Below, piece after piece: positions 44,288-52,376 of a stretch of DNA of 64,000 nt (within the stretch, counting starts at the first letter, position 1; every line of letters begins with the position of its first letter). A program made the position numbers and the translations under genes. Below the pieces are notes generated by a model. The model saw nothing but the letters and a program-made list of their open reading frames with translations. It ran no database searches and was not told the origin of the DNA. This DNA is from an uncultured Latescibacterota bacterium (GTDB lineage: Bacteria; Latescibacterota; UBA2968): positions 5,481,563-5,545,562 of the forward strand of contig OX638329.1 of NCBI GenBank assembly GCA_951812755.1, read 5' to 3'.

Positions 44288-45417
44288 TGCGCCCGTGCCC
44301 GATTCATATCTTCAACCGCCTCGACAAACCGCCCCATTTGCCGAAATGTCTCCGCGCGAAGTTCTCGTGCCCATCCATTTTCCGGATCGATATCCAACGC
44401 CCGCGTAAAGTCCGAAACCGCTGCCTCATACTGCCCCAGCATCCGTCGGGACTCCCCGCGATTTGCCCAAACCCACGCATCTCCATCATCCAGCATCACC
44501 GCCCGATCAAAATCGACCAGCGACGCCTCGAGATCATTTTCCATCCGCAACGCAACACCTCGCCCCATAAGCGCCCACAGATGATCGGGAAAAATCTCCA
44601 GCGCCCGTGTAAAATCGCGTATTGCTTCGGCACTTCGCCCCAATTGTCGCAACATATCACCCCGCGCGGACAACAAATCCGGATCGTCGGGTACCAGAAC
44701 GAGTGCGCGGTCAAAATCCAAAAGCGCGTCCTCCAATTGATCGCACTCTCGCAGCACCTCGCCCCGCCCGATCAATGCCCCCAGATGATCGGGCATCGCC
44801 TTCAGAGCCTGCCCAAACATCTCCATCGCGACCTCAGCTTCACCCGTTAGCCGATAGACCCCCGCCCGTCCGGCAAACGCATCCGGATGCCCATTGCCCA
44901 CCGCAATCGCCCGATCAAAATCGGCCTCAGCCGCATCGAATTGTCCCAATTGCATCAACACATGCCCGCGGCTGATCAACGCACCAAAATAATCTGCATC
45001 CAGCGCCAAAACCCGATTGAGATCCCCCAGTGCTTCCTCAAACCGCCCCATCTCGCGCAGGGTTTCTCCCCGGCTCGCAAGTGTCTGCGTATCTTCTGGA
45101 TCGAGCGCAACAGCCTTTCCAAAACTATCTATCGCCGCATCAAACTGCCCCATCAACCCGCAGGCAATCGCGCGATTGCTCCACACCCATGGATCATTCG
45201 GTGCCAGAGCGATTGCGCGGTCAAAATCCGCAATCGCCGCATCAAATCTCCCCAGTTGCCCATACGCAATCCCGCGATGCACAAACACAACGGGATCGCT
45301 ATCACACACCGCAATCGCCGCATCAAAACCCGCAACAGCAGCTTCTAAATCGCCGTCATCGCGGTGCGCGATTGCGCGCTGAACCACAGCTTCAAAGTCA
45401 TTTAGAGATAAAGACAT
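44284..45417 (-). CDS. TPR-repeat protein
   Basis: A 377-residue protein made almost entirely of about eleven 34-residue tetratricopeptide repeats, for example GRFDAAIADFDRAIALAPND, GQFDAAIDSFGKAVALDPED and GQYEAAVSDFTRALDIDPEN. Neighbouring repeats are highly alike at the DNA level. There is no signal peptide at the chosen ATG (45417, MSLSLNDFEAV), so it should be cytoplasmic, like its partner YcaO. It leads the YcaO/FGE-like/multiheme operon. The 281 bases to the divergent plus-strand gene hold repeats and presumably both promoters. Confidence 0.9.
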   Translation of the reverse strand: MSLSLNDFEAVVQRAIAHRDDGDLEAAVAGFDAAIAVCDSDPVVFVHRGIAYGQLGRFDAAIADFDRAIALAPNDPWVWSNRAIACGLMGQFDAAIDSFGKAVALDPEDTQTLASRGETLREMGRFEEALGDLNRVLALDADYFGALISRGHVLMQLGQFDAAEADFDRAIAVGNGHPDAFAGRAGVYRLTGEAEVAMEMFGQALKAMPDHLGALIGRGEVLRECDQLEDALLDFDRALVLVPDDPDLLSARGDMLRQLGRSAEAIRDFTRALEIFPDHLWALMGRGVALRMENDLEASLVDFDRAVMLDDGDAWVWANRGESRRMLGQYEAAVSDFTRALDIDPENGWARELRAETFRQMGRFVEAVEDMNRARAQ

Positions 45418-45651
45418 AGAAAAAAAAAGTGGGAACCCCGAAACAGCCCAAACGTGAACACAATGTAGATAAACCAACCCCCAAAATCAAGCGCAAACCC
45501 CGTGACATTTTGAACGCGATTTAGTATATTACAGCGGTAAAAGGTAAAATCCACTAAGGACACGAAGAAACACTAAGGGATCGTAGAAGCGATTCCCTTG
45601 TAGTCGCCCGTTAAATATTAAGACGTACCTACCCTTCTTGTATCTTAAAAC

Positions 45652-45674
45652 GGGCGAGGCATGCCTCGCCCCTA
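45652..45674. repeat. Intergenic hairpin repeat, family 2
   Basis: GGGCGAGGCATGCCTCGCCC with trailing CTA, a perfect 20-base palindrome identical in core to the copy at 38325. Upstream, 45546-45575 contains aaaatccactaaggacacga, the complement of a word at 9258-9277, and 45583-45609 a weaker repeat (GGATCGTAGAAGCGATTCCC). The palindrome lies 25 bases before the start of the selenoprotein candidate. Confidence 0.8.
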
Positions 45675-45698
45675 TATCTCACCTTCTGGAGGAACACC

Positions 45699-47003
45699 AT
45701 GAAACACCTGTGTATTTTCTCTCTCGCCCTATTTTTATGCTTATGCACAACGGCTTTTGCCCAGCCCAATCTTGGGGAAAAAGTAGGCGAATTTCAACTC
45801 CAGGCCACCGATGGAAGGTCTTACGGCGTCAATCATTCGACCAACACGGTCTCAGTCCTGTTTTTTGTCGGCCACAACTGAGGAACTTGCATAGGGGCGG
45901 GTCCCGCCTTTGAGACTCAGGTTCACCAACGCAACAAAGACAAAACCGGCGTACAGATCCTCACACTCGACAGATACGATGGCAACCGCGCCCAGGCAAC
46001 ATCCTATCTGACACAATCCAGAGTAACGACGCCCATGCTCACAAATGCCTCTGGCGTCTCCAGAAATCTCGGCACTCGCAACGAAGACATCCTCGTCGTT
46101 GACCAGGGAGGCATCTTGCGCCTCAGAACCACGGCAATCGCCACTGGCTCTCATGACCTGATCAACGCACAAATTGACGCACTTCTCAACAAAACGCCTG
46201 TTATTTCTCTATTTCCAAACGAGCTTTACTTTGGCAGAACCCTTGAAGTGGGGCAGTCCAAGACCGTAGAATTTAAGATCGAAAACACCGGCGCAGGTCC
46301 CCTCGAAATCACCGGATACTCGGCTCCTGAAGGCATCACAATGGAGCCATCTACACTGACCATAGCTCCCGGCGAAAGCAAAACCGTACAATTCACCCTG
46401 ACGCCAACACAAGCCGGCACATTGTCGGGCAAAATCACCCTCCAACACGGCGAACAAAGTATTGGCCCCCTGGAAATACCCGTACTCGACCTCACCATCG
46501 AAGCGCCCCAACTCCCGGTCATTTCACTGGTTCAGGAAAACTTGAGTCTGGGTGAAATTGAAGTAGGTCAGGAAATCACCACAACATTCACCATCACAAA
46601 TACTGGCGCAGGTCCCCTCACCATCACAGACATACAATCCGACATCGCGGGCATTGCACTTTCAGAAACCCAATTAACAGTGCCACCCGGCCAATCTCAG
46701 GACATCACAGTGACTTTCAGTCCGCCAGCCGAAGGTCCAATTACCGGTACCATCGACGTATTCTCAGACGACCCGGAAAAAGCCTCAATCAGCCTGACCA
46801 TCACCGGATCAGCCATCTTCATCCCCGCTGATCCACGCACCGACTTCGATGGTTCGCGCACCATTGACTTTTCGGACTTTCTCCTATTTGTAAGTGCCTT
46901 TGGCACCGCCAATACAACCTTCGACCTCGACGGATCCGGCACTGTTGACTTTCCCGACTTTCTCATATTTGTCTCGAACTTTGGGAAAACAATCAATTCC
47001 TGA
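45699..47003 (+). CDS. Secreted thioredoxin-like protein with in-frame TGA (candidate selenoprotein), two ASH-type Ig domains and dockerin-like EF-hands
   Basis: The frame runs 435 codons if the TGA at 45879-45881 (residue 61) is read as selenocysteine. A signal peptide (MKHLCIFSLALFLCLCTTAF, then AQ) precedes a redoxin fold: GEFQLQATDGRSYGV, VSVLFFVGHN, then U-GTC (U61, C64), IGAGPAFETQ and GVQILTLDRYDG, VVDQGGILRL. This puts TGA at the first Cys of a CxxC motif. Two ASH/choice-of-anchor-D domains follow (VEFKIENTGAGPLEI; TTFTITNTGAGPLTI), then two dockerin-like EF-hand repeats (DFDGSRTIDFSDFLLFVSAF, DLDGSGTVDFPDFLIFVSNF). A SECIS-like hairpin follows the TGA. The start has TGGAGG. The alternative is a pseudogene or sequencing error. 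Confidence 0.8.
45893..45911 (+). promoter_or_regulatory. SECIS-like hairpin after the in-frame TGA
   Basis: AGGGGCGG (45893-45900) pairs with CCGCCTTT (45904-45911), leaving a 3-base loop GTC with G first; the lower two pairs next to the A-T are G-U. Nineteen bases separate the TGA from the loop. Bacterial SECIS elements lie inside the coding region just after UGA, with a loop G near the start and about 16-37 bases of spacing, which this meets. The hairpin also resembles arms of repeat family 2. Confidence 0.6.
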
Positions 47004-47008
47004 AAAAC

Positions 47009-47033
47009 GGGCGGGTTTAAAACCCGCCCCTAC
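47009..47033. repeat. Intergenic hairpin repeat, family 2 (variant)
   Basis: GGGCGGGTTTAAAACCCGCC followed by CCTAC, a perfect palindrome 5 bases after the selenoprotein candidate's stop. It could act as that gene's terminator, although it has no T run after it. Same outer sequence (CGGGC...GCCCCTAC) as the other family 2 copies, but with a different core. Confidence 0.78.
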
Positions 47034-47068
47034 ATACCCCAGGATACATTCCTTTCATATATAACCCC

Positions 47069-47809
47069 ATGCGGGATCATCGATGTTCACCCGTGTCTCT
47101 TTTCATGTCCCACCGCCAAACGCTCATCACCCCATTCAAACGCATCCTCGAAATAGCGGATCGCGACCATCTCTATTTGCCCTTTCAACGCGACAGCAAA
47201 TTGCGGGCAAAACACTTTCCAGGCGCAGGGTCTAAAATCGGGCGAAAAAAACTCATTGACGCATATCTCCAGGAATTTGGCGACACAAACCCCGATGAAA
47301 AATTACTCCAACACGCCACCTATCCCTGGATTCACGGATACGACGCCAGCCTCACGCATATTCTCGACGACCTTCGAAAACATCAAAAAAAAGCACCCGC
47401 CGAACTTTCTGCGGACCGAAGACGCGCACTCGAAAAGAAATTTACCCGCACGGGTGCCGAAGAAATCGCGGCATTTTGGAGCGTATATGCCGCTGCCGAC
47501 AACAGCTATCGCAAAAGCGTCATAGAAATGCTCGCCCGCGTCAAACCTCCCACCCCTCCCACCATTCAGCCAACACAACCTCCGCAACAACCCACAATCC
47601 ACGATTCTCCTCAGACCGAACCCGCCACACAGTCGGGATATGCCTTGATGGGCGCGCTTATCTTCTTTGTCCCCACCCTTATATTTGCTATAATACAATA
47701 CTGGCGACTCCCACACGAAAGCCACTATATCGCCCTATCAATCGCCGGATTTTTTGGACTAATCACCCTCATCTATCTCATCGACTACTTGCGTAAACGC
47801 AACATTTGA
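47069..47809 (+). CDS. Hypothetical protein with two C-terminal membrane helices
   Basis: 246 residues, family not recognised. The first ~160 residues are charged and helical (LIDAYLQEFGDTNPDEKLLQ, LSADRRRALEKKFTRTGAEE), followed by a Pro/Gln/Thr-rich linker (PPTPPTIQPTQPPQQPTI) and two hydrophobic helices (GYALMGALIFFVPTLIFAII; HYIALSIAGFFGLITLIYLI), ending in a basic tail. This is the layout of a cytoplasmic domain tethered to the inner membrane. Start uncertain: 47069, or Met13 at 47105. It abuts the redoxin fusion gene, with a 4-base overlap of its stop and a TTG. Confidence 0.6.
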   Translation: MRDHRCSPVSLFMSHRQTLITPFKRILEIADRDHLYLPFQRDSKLRAKHFPGAGSKIGRKKLIDAYLQEFGDTNPDEKLLQHATYPWIHGYDASLTHILDDLRKHQKKAPAELSADRRRALEKKFTRTGAEEIAAFWSVYAAADNSYRKSVIEMLARVKPPTPPTIQPTQPPQQPTIHDSPQTEPATQSGYALMGALIFFVPTLIFAIIQYWRLPHESHYIALSIAGFFGLITLIYLIDYLRKRNI

Positions 47810-47814
47810 TCACA

Positions 47815-49722
47815 ATGAACAAAGATACCTACCCCCGGCCCCTTCCTGAGAGGAAGGGGAGAAAACCTACCAGCTCCCAGCCCCCAGCCCCCCAGCCCCG
47901 CCTCTCGCCTTTTATCTGGGTCAATCTGAATCATCTGCGGATAACGATCTCCACCTTCCTCTTTCTCACCCTCCCGCTTCGCCTCTGGGCAGCCCCTCTC
48001 CAGATCGGCGACACCCTCAACGATTTTACCCTTTCCGACCTCAACGGATCGCCCATTACCCTCAATCAATTACCTTATAATCGCGCACTCGTCATCATCT
48101 TCAGTTCCGTCGTCTGCCCCGCCTCGCTAAAATACGATATTCACCGCGCAAAAATTCACCAACAGTATGCCCCCAAAGGTGTGCGCCTGATATCTGTAAA
48201 TGCCAATTTTAATGAAACAAACCAGGACATCGAAGAACACTACATCCAAAACCCCGTACCCTTCACTGTCCTGCGCGACCCGCACAACAAACTCGCCGAT
48301 CATCTCGGCGCGACACACACCCCCCACGCCTTTCTCTTTGACGCCCAACGCCGCCTGCGCTACAAGGGCGAAATCGACAACGGCTGGGGCATCCCCGAAG
48401 ACACGACCTCGCGCGGTTTGTGGGACGCCCTGGATGCACTGCTCGCCAACCGCGAAATCGTCACCACCAACCTGCCCAGTTTTGGCTGTGAAATCAGACG
48501 CACACCCCGGCCAACAACCGCAGCTGGCGCTTCGACCCCAACATTTTATCGCGATATCCTGCCCCTGCTCCAAAATCGCTGTCAGAATTGTCATCGCCCC
48601 GGCGGCATCGGTCGCGTGCCCTTTTTCGACTACACAGAAGTACTCGCATGGGCCTATCAGATGCGCGACTCCATCGAAGCCCGCATCATGCCACCCTGGA
48701 AAGCGCGCCCCGAATACGGCGACTTTAAAAATTCCCGCAGCCTCACAGACGCCGAAATCCACACCTTCGCGCAATGGGTCAACGGCGGCATGCCAGAGGG
48801 CAATCCCGCAGACCGCCCCGAACCCATCGCATTTTCCAAAAGCTGGACCCTGGGCACGCCCGACCTGACCCTTGAACCCGAAGCACCCTATCCACTCGAA
48901 GCCTCGGGCCGCGATGAATACCGCTGCTTTGTCTTGCCCACAAAACAGGACACAGGCAACTACGTATCGGCCATCGAAGTACTGCCTGGAGAACGCGAAG
49001 TCGTCCACCACGTCAGCGTGTACATCGATATCTCTGGCAAAGCGCGCCTGCAACAGGAAAACGCGCCCTCGCCTGGATACCCTTGCTTTGGCGGCATTGG
49101 CGTACCCATCTACGAATCCCTGGGCGGTTGGGCACCCGGCAACACCCCCTTTGTCCTTCCAGATGGCACAGGCCGCGATTTACCGCCCAACAGCGACATC
49201 ATACTTCAGATCCACTACCACAAAATTGGTCGCGCCGTAAAAGATCACTCTCGACTGGGAATCTACTTTGCAAAAAAACCCGTACAAAAACAGCTCCGCG
49301 AAGAAGTCATCAACAGCCGCTTGCTCTTCATTCCACCCAACATCAAACAACACAGAGTAACCGGCGCAATCACCATCACCCGCGACCAGCACCTGCTCGG
49401 CATCTTGCCCCACATGCACCTGCTCGGTACAGAAATGAAAATAACCGCGACCTATCCCGACGGCACACACAAACCCTTAATATGGGTCAAGCCCTGGGAC
49501 TTCAACTGGCAAGAGACCTACGTGTACAAAACACCTATCGCACTCCCGCGCGGCACCCGCATCGCGCTCGAAGCCTTTTACGACAACTCTGCCGACAACC
49601 CCCGAAACCCCAACAATCCGCCCAGGCTGGTGCGATGGGGCGAAAAATCAACCGATGAAATGTGTACCGCATTTCTCTATGTCACGCACGATGATGAAAA
49701 CCTAACAGCAGGTAAGAGGTGA
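47815..49722 (+). CDS. Redoxin / cytochrome c / copper type II monooxygenase-like fusion
   Basis: 635 residues, exported. After an odd N-terminal stretch comes a hydrophobic segment (ISTFLFLTLPLRLWAAP), then a redoxin domain (GDTLNDFTLSDLNGSPITLN, VIIFSSVVCPASLKYDI), a single-heme cytochrome domain (LLQNRCQNCHRPGGIGRVPF), and a C-terminal PHM/DBH-like copper domain: VVHHVSVY (first copper site), QIHYH and PHMHLLG with the late Met in DEMCTAFLYV (second site). Such fusions are known in planctomycete-like genomes, annotated as redoxin or ascorbate-dependent monooxygenase, with unknown substrate. The first ~35 codons look like repeat DNA, so the start is doubtful. Probably cotranscribed with the TPR gene. 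Confidence 0.85.
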   Translation: MNKDTYPRPLPERKGRKPTSSQPPAPQPRLSPFIWVNLNHLRITISTFLFLTLPLRLWAAPLQIGDTLNDFTLSDLNGSPITLNQLPYNRALVIIFSSVVCPASLKYDIHRAKIHQQYAPKGVRLISVNANFNETNQDIEEHYIQNPVPFTVLRDPHNKLADHLGATHTPHAFLFDAQRRLRYKGEIDNGWGIPEDTTSRGLWDALDALLANREIVTTNLPSFGCEIRRTPRPTTAAGASTPTFYRDILPLLQNRCQNCHRPGGIGRVPFFDYTEVLAWAYQMRDSIEARIMPPWKARPEYGDFKNSRSLTDAEIHTFAQWVNGGMPEGNPADRPEPIAFSKSWTLGTPDLTLEPEAPYPLEASGRDEYRCFVLPTKQDTGNYVSAIEVLPGEREVVHHVSVYIDISGKARLQQENAPSPGYPCFGGIGVPIYESLGGWAPGNTPFVLPDGTGRDLPPNSDIILQIHYHKIGRAVKDHSRLGIYFAKKPVQKQLREEVINSRLLFIPPNIKQHRVTGAITITRDQHLLGILPHMHLLGTEMKITATYPDGTHKPLIWVKPWDFNWQETYVYKTPIALPRGTRIALEAFYDNSADNPRNPNNPPRLVRWGEKSTDEMCTAFLYVTHDDENLTAGKR

Positions 49723-49757
49723 GACGTAAAAGGTAAGAGGACCACCCTACCCCCTCC

Positions 49758-49788
49758 CTGGATTGCGGCTTAAACCATGCCGCAATGA
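49758..49788. repeat. Intergenic hairpin repeat, family 3
   Basis: GGATTGCGGCTTAAACCATG then CCGCAATGACG: arms ATTGCGGC and GCCGCAAT with an 11-base loop. The same element occurs at 52243-52275 (loop TAAAACCCT). Surrounding bases (49723-49866) carry no gene, only repeated words (gtctcacgtctcgcatctcac). Confidence 0.75.
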
Positions 49789-49866
49789 CGAGTGCCTTTC
49801 TCTTCTCAAGTCTTTGGTCTCACGTCTCGCATCTCACAGCCTTTAACGTCTTACGGACTTTAAAAC

Positions 49867-51462
49867 ATGAAAAAACTCCTCAAACTCAGCATCCTCATCA
49901 CCTTGCTCCACGCGCCCATCTACGCTCAGTGGAACATCGCCGTATTGCCACATGAAAACACACTGCGCGACCCGCAGTGGAATTGGCTCTCCGCAGCCAT
50001 TGTCGAAGGGTATATCAACGCCTATTACCATGTGCCCAAAATACATGCGGTTGACGAAGAATATCTGCGCCACAAACTCGGAGACACGCCAGTAAGCTCC
50101 TCTGATCTCGCGAAAAAATTGGACATCCACCTGATTTTAACCGGGCGTTACGACATTGTGGGATCGCGCATCCAAATCAAAACCGACATGCTTCATACAA
50201 CCACGGGCGAAGTCATCGAAACCTTTACGGGCCAGGCATCCACCTCTGCACCGCTCGACGCCATCTTACCCGTGCTCTACGCCATTCCAGATCAGTTAAA
50301 CGCGACCCTGACACCCCATGAAAAAACCCGTCTGCAAATGCCTATGTTTCACGATGCAGAAGCGCTTCGCCTGGCAACCGAAAGCATGATGGCACTGCAT
50401 CGGGCACTGCGACAATCTCCCATTGACGACGCTCTGCTCACACAAGCCGAAGGCGGCCTGAAACGCGCCGTCCAACGCGATGTCAAAAGCGCGATGCCCC
50501 ACTATTATCTCGGGCGCATCTACGAAACGCGCAACAAAATAGCAGAAGCGGAAAATGCCTATCGCAACGCCCTCAAAATCGACTTTGAACACGTTGTCGC
50601 GCGCTATCGCCTGGCCCTTCTCCTCAAAAAGCGCGGACACACAGAAGAAGCCATGAGCGAACTCGAACAGGCCGTCCAGCAGTCGCCCATAAACCCCGAT
50701 GTTCAGGCAGCCCTATCCGGCATGTTTTTCAACCAATACGCCCAAACCTTTGAAACAATCACTGCCCAACTTCGCCAGGCCATCCAGGCCAACCCGGATG
50801 ATCCCATTGCCTGTTATGAATTGGCCAATGCCTATAACGAACTCGACCGCATCGACGAAGCCACAAAATACTACCACCAGGCCCTACAACGCGATTCCAC
50901 ACTCGCCGATGCACATTTCAAACTCGGCCTGATTGCACACCGCAAAGGAAATCATGAACAAGCCGTTGACCACCTTCAAAAAGCCGCAGCACACAACACC
51001 CAATTCACCCGCGTCCATTTTCGCCTTGGCACTATACTCCACCTGCTCGAACGCCATGACGCGGCGATCAAAGCCTTTACAAAAGCCATCGAAGTCGAAC
51101 CCAATTACGTCATCCCGCGCTATCACCTTGGCCTGAGCTATCTCGCAAACGCGCAGACAGACAGCGCCTATGAAGCCTTTCAGAAATACGCCGAACTCAC
51201 CTCAGACGACCACCGACCGCATTTCCAAATGGCTGAGATCGCTCGTCAAAAAGGAGAAAATGAACGCGCACACAACGGGTATATGCGCGCAATCGCCATC
51301 AGCCCTATCCACATACCGTCACACATACGCCTGGGCTATCTCCATGCCGAGCACCAGCGCTTTGACCTCGCTGTCCAGCAATTGCAAACCGCGCTGCGCC
51401 TGCAACCCGATCACCCCGATGCTGAAAAAATCCTCGCCGACATCGAGAAATGGACGCCATGA
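49867..51462 (+). CDS. Exported TPR protein with N-terminal FlgO/TolB-like domain
   Basis: 531 residues. The signal peptide MKKLLKLSILITLLHAPIYA is followed by a domain of about 150 residues (WNIAVLPHENTLRDPQWNWL, LDIHLILTGRYDIVGSRIQI, then TDMLHTTTGEVIETF) that resembles the FlgO/TolB N-terminal fold found in outer-membrane-associated proteins. Residues ~180-530 are about nine TPRs (YYLGRIYETRNKIAEAENAY, FKLGLIAHRKGNHEQAVDHL). A periplasmic scaffold is likely. It overlaps the aquaporin gene by 4 bases (ATGA), so the two may be coexpressed, although the functions do not obviously match. Confidence 0.82.
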   Translation: MKKLLKLSILITLLHAPIYAQWNIAVLPHENTLRDPQWNWLSAAIVEGYINAYYHVPKIHAVDEEYLRHKLGDTPVSSSDLAKKLDIHLILTGRYDIVGSRIQIKTDMLHTTTGEVIETFTGQASTSAPLDAILPVLYAIPDQLNATLTPHEKTRLQMPMFHDAEALRLATESMMALHRALRQSPIDDALLTQAEGGLKRAVQRDVKSAMPHYYLGRIYETRNKIAEAENAYRNALKIDFEHVVARYRLALLLKKRGHTEEAMSELEQAVQQSPINPDVQAALSGMFFNQYAQTFETITAQLRQAIQANPDDPIACYELANAYNELDRIDEATKYYHQALQRDSTLADAHFKLGLIAHRKGNHEQAVDHLQKAAAHNTQFTRVHFRLGTILHLLERHDAAIKAFTKAIEVEPNYVIPRYHLGLSYLANAQTDSAYEAFQKYAELTSDDHRPHFQMAEIARQKGENERAHNGYMRAIAISPIHIPSHIRLGYLHAEHQRFDLAVQQLQTALRLQPDHPDAEKILADIEKWTP

Positions 51463-52172
51463 ACCTCCTCAAAAAATGTGGTGCTGAATTCATCGGCGCA
51501 TTTGCCATTGTCTTTGGCGGATGCGGAGCCATTGCCATCAACCAGCTATCCGAAGGCGCCATCACCCATGTGGGCATTGCAACGTCCTTTGGCCTCATCG
51601 TCATGACAATGGTCTATGCCACCGGGCACATCTCGGGCGCGCACTTCAACCCCGCCGTCACCACCGCCTTTGCCTTCACACGTCACTTTCCCAAACGCGA
51701 AATCCTGCCCTACATCGCAGCGCAATGTCTCGGTGCCAGCACCGCCAGCGGCATTCACCTCTGGTCCCTCACACCTATCTTAAAAGCAAAACATCCACAG
51801 CAAATCCTCAACCTGGGTGTTACACAACCGATGGATAACCTATTTGCCACAGCTTTCATCTGGGAATTTTTGCTCACCTTCTTCTTAATGCTCGTCATCA
51901 TGGCCGTTGCCACAGACTACCGCGCCACAGGTCAGGCAGCCGGCCTGGCCATCGGCGGCACCATCTGGTTTGAAGCCATGTTTGCCGGTCCGCTATGCGG
52001 TGCCTCCATGAATCCAGCGCGCAGCCTTGGCCCCGCTCTGGCCGCTGGTGATTGGACACATTTTCCCGCTTACGTATTCGGCCCCATTCTCGGCGCAACT
52101 GCAGGCGCGTTTTTTTACGAATTTATCCGCTGCCATTCCGACCCCGGCACAGACGCCAAAGGTTGTTGTTAA
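51459..52172 (+). CDS. Aquaglyceroporin/MIP-family channel (AqpS-like)
   Basis: 237 residues, six membrane helices and two NPA half-helices, HFNPAVTTAF and SMNPARSLGP. It belongs to the major intrinsic protein family. The gene just downstream encodes an arsenate reductase, the same pairing as AqpS-ArsC in Sinorhizobium, where the channel lets arsenite leave the cell. I infer an arsenite efflux channel; glycerol or water transport is the alternative. The ATG at 51459 overlaps the TPR gene's stop; an in-frame ATG at 51450 is possible. The C-terminus has a Cys pair (KGCC) that could bind arsenite. Confidence 0.9.
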   Translation: MNLLKKCGAEFIGAFAIVFGGCGAIAINQLSEGAITHVGIATSFGLIVMTMVYATGHISGAHFNPAVTTAFAFTRHFPKREILPYIAAQCLGASTASGIHLWSLTPILKAKHPQQILNLGVTQPMDNLFATAFIWEFLLTFFLMLVIMAVATDYRATGQAAGLAIGGTIWFEAMFAGPLCGASMNPARSLGPALAAGDWTHFPAYVFGPILGATAGAFFYEFIRCHSDPGTDAKGCC

Positions 52173-52242
52173 AACTTGAAGCAGGCGTCTATTGCATCGT
52201 GGCGTAAGTCATGCCCCATATAGACATGAACAGCAAAACCTT

Positions 52243-52275
52243 CTGGATTGCGGCTAAAACCCTGCCGCAATGACA
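52243..52275. repeat. Intergenic hairpin repeat, family 3, plus short A/T tandem repeat
   Basis: CTGGATTGCGGCTAAAACCC then TGCCGCAATGACAA, the same palindrome as at 49758. After it, 52341-52376 is a low-complexity tandem array of TAATTCT/TAATTCC units ending at the ArsC start codon. The 204-base gap holds no gene. Confidence 0.75.
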
Positions 52276-52376
52276 ATCGCAAGTAAGATTGATATGGGTA
52301 GTCTCCTTTGCCGCGATGAACTAGGATGAAGAGTCTGCTTGTAATTCTTAATTCCTAATTCTTAATTCCTAATTCT

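Noticed and set aside
43421-44584. 387-codon plus-strand ORF across the YcaO and TPR genes
   Set aside because: Spans two overlapping minus-strand genes with clear domains; low-complexity Arg/Pro/His translation.
45699-45881. 60-residue secreted peptide as a complete gene
   Set aside because: It stops in the middle of a thioredoxin fold, and the fold continues in the same frame after the TGA, so the short ORF is only the first part.
52341-52376. Short tandem array before arsC considered as CRISPR or iteron origin
   Set aside because: Units are only 7 bases and nearly pure A/T, without spacers; simple low-complexity repeat.
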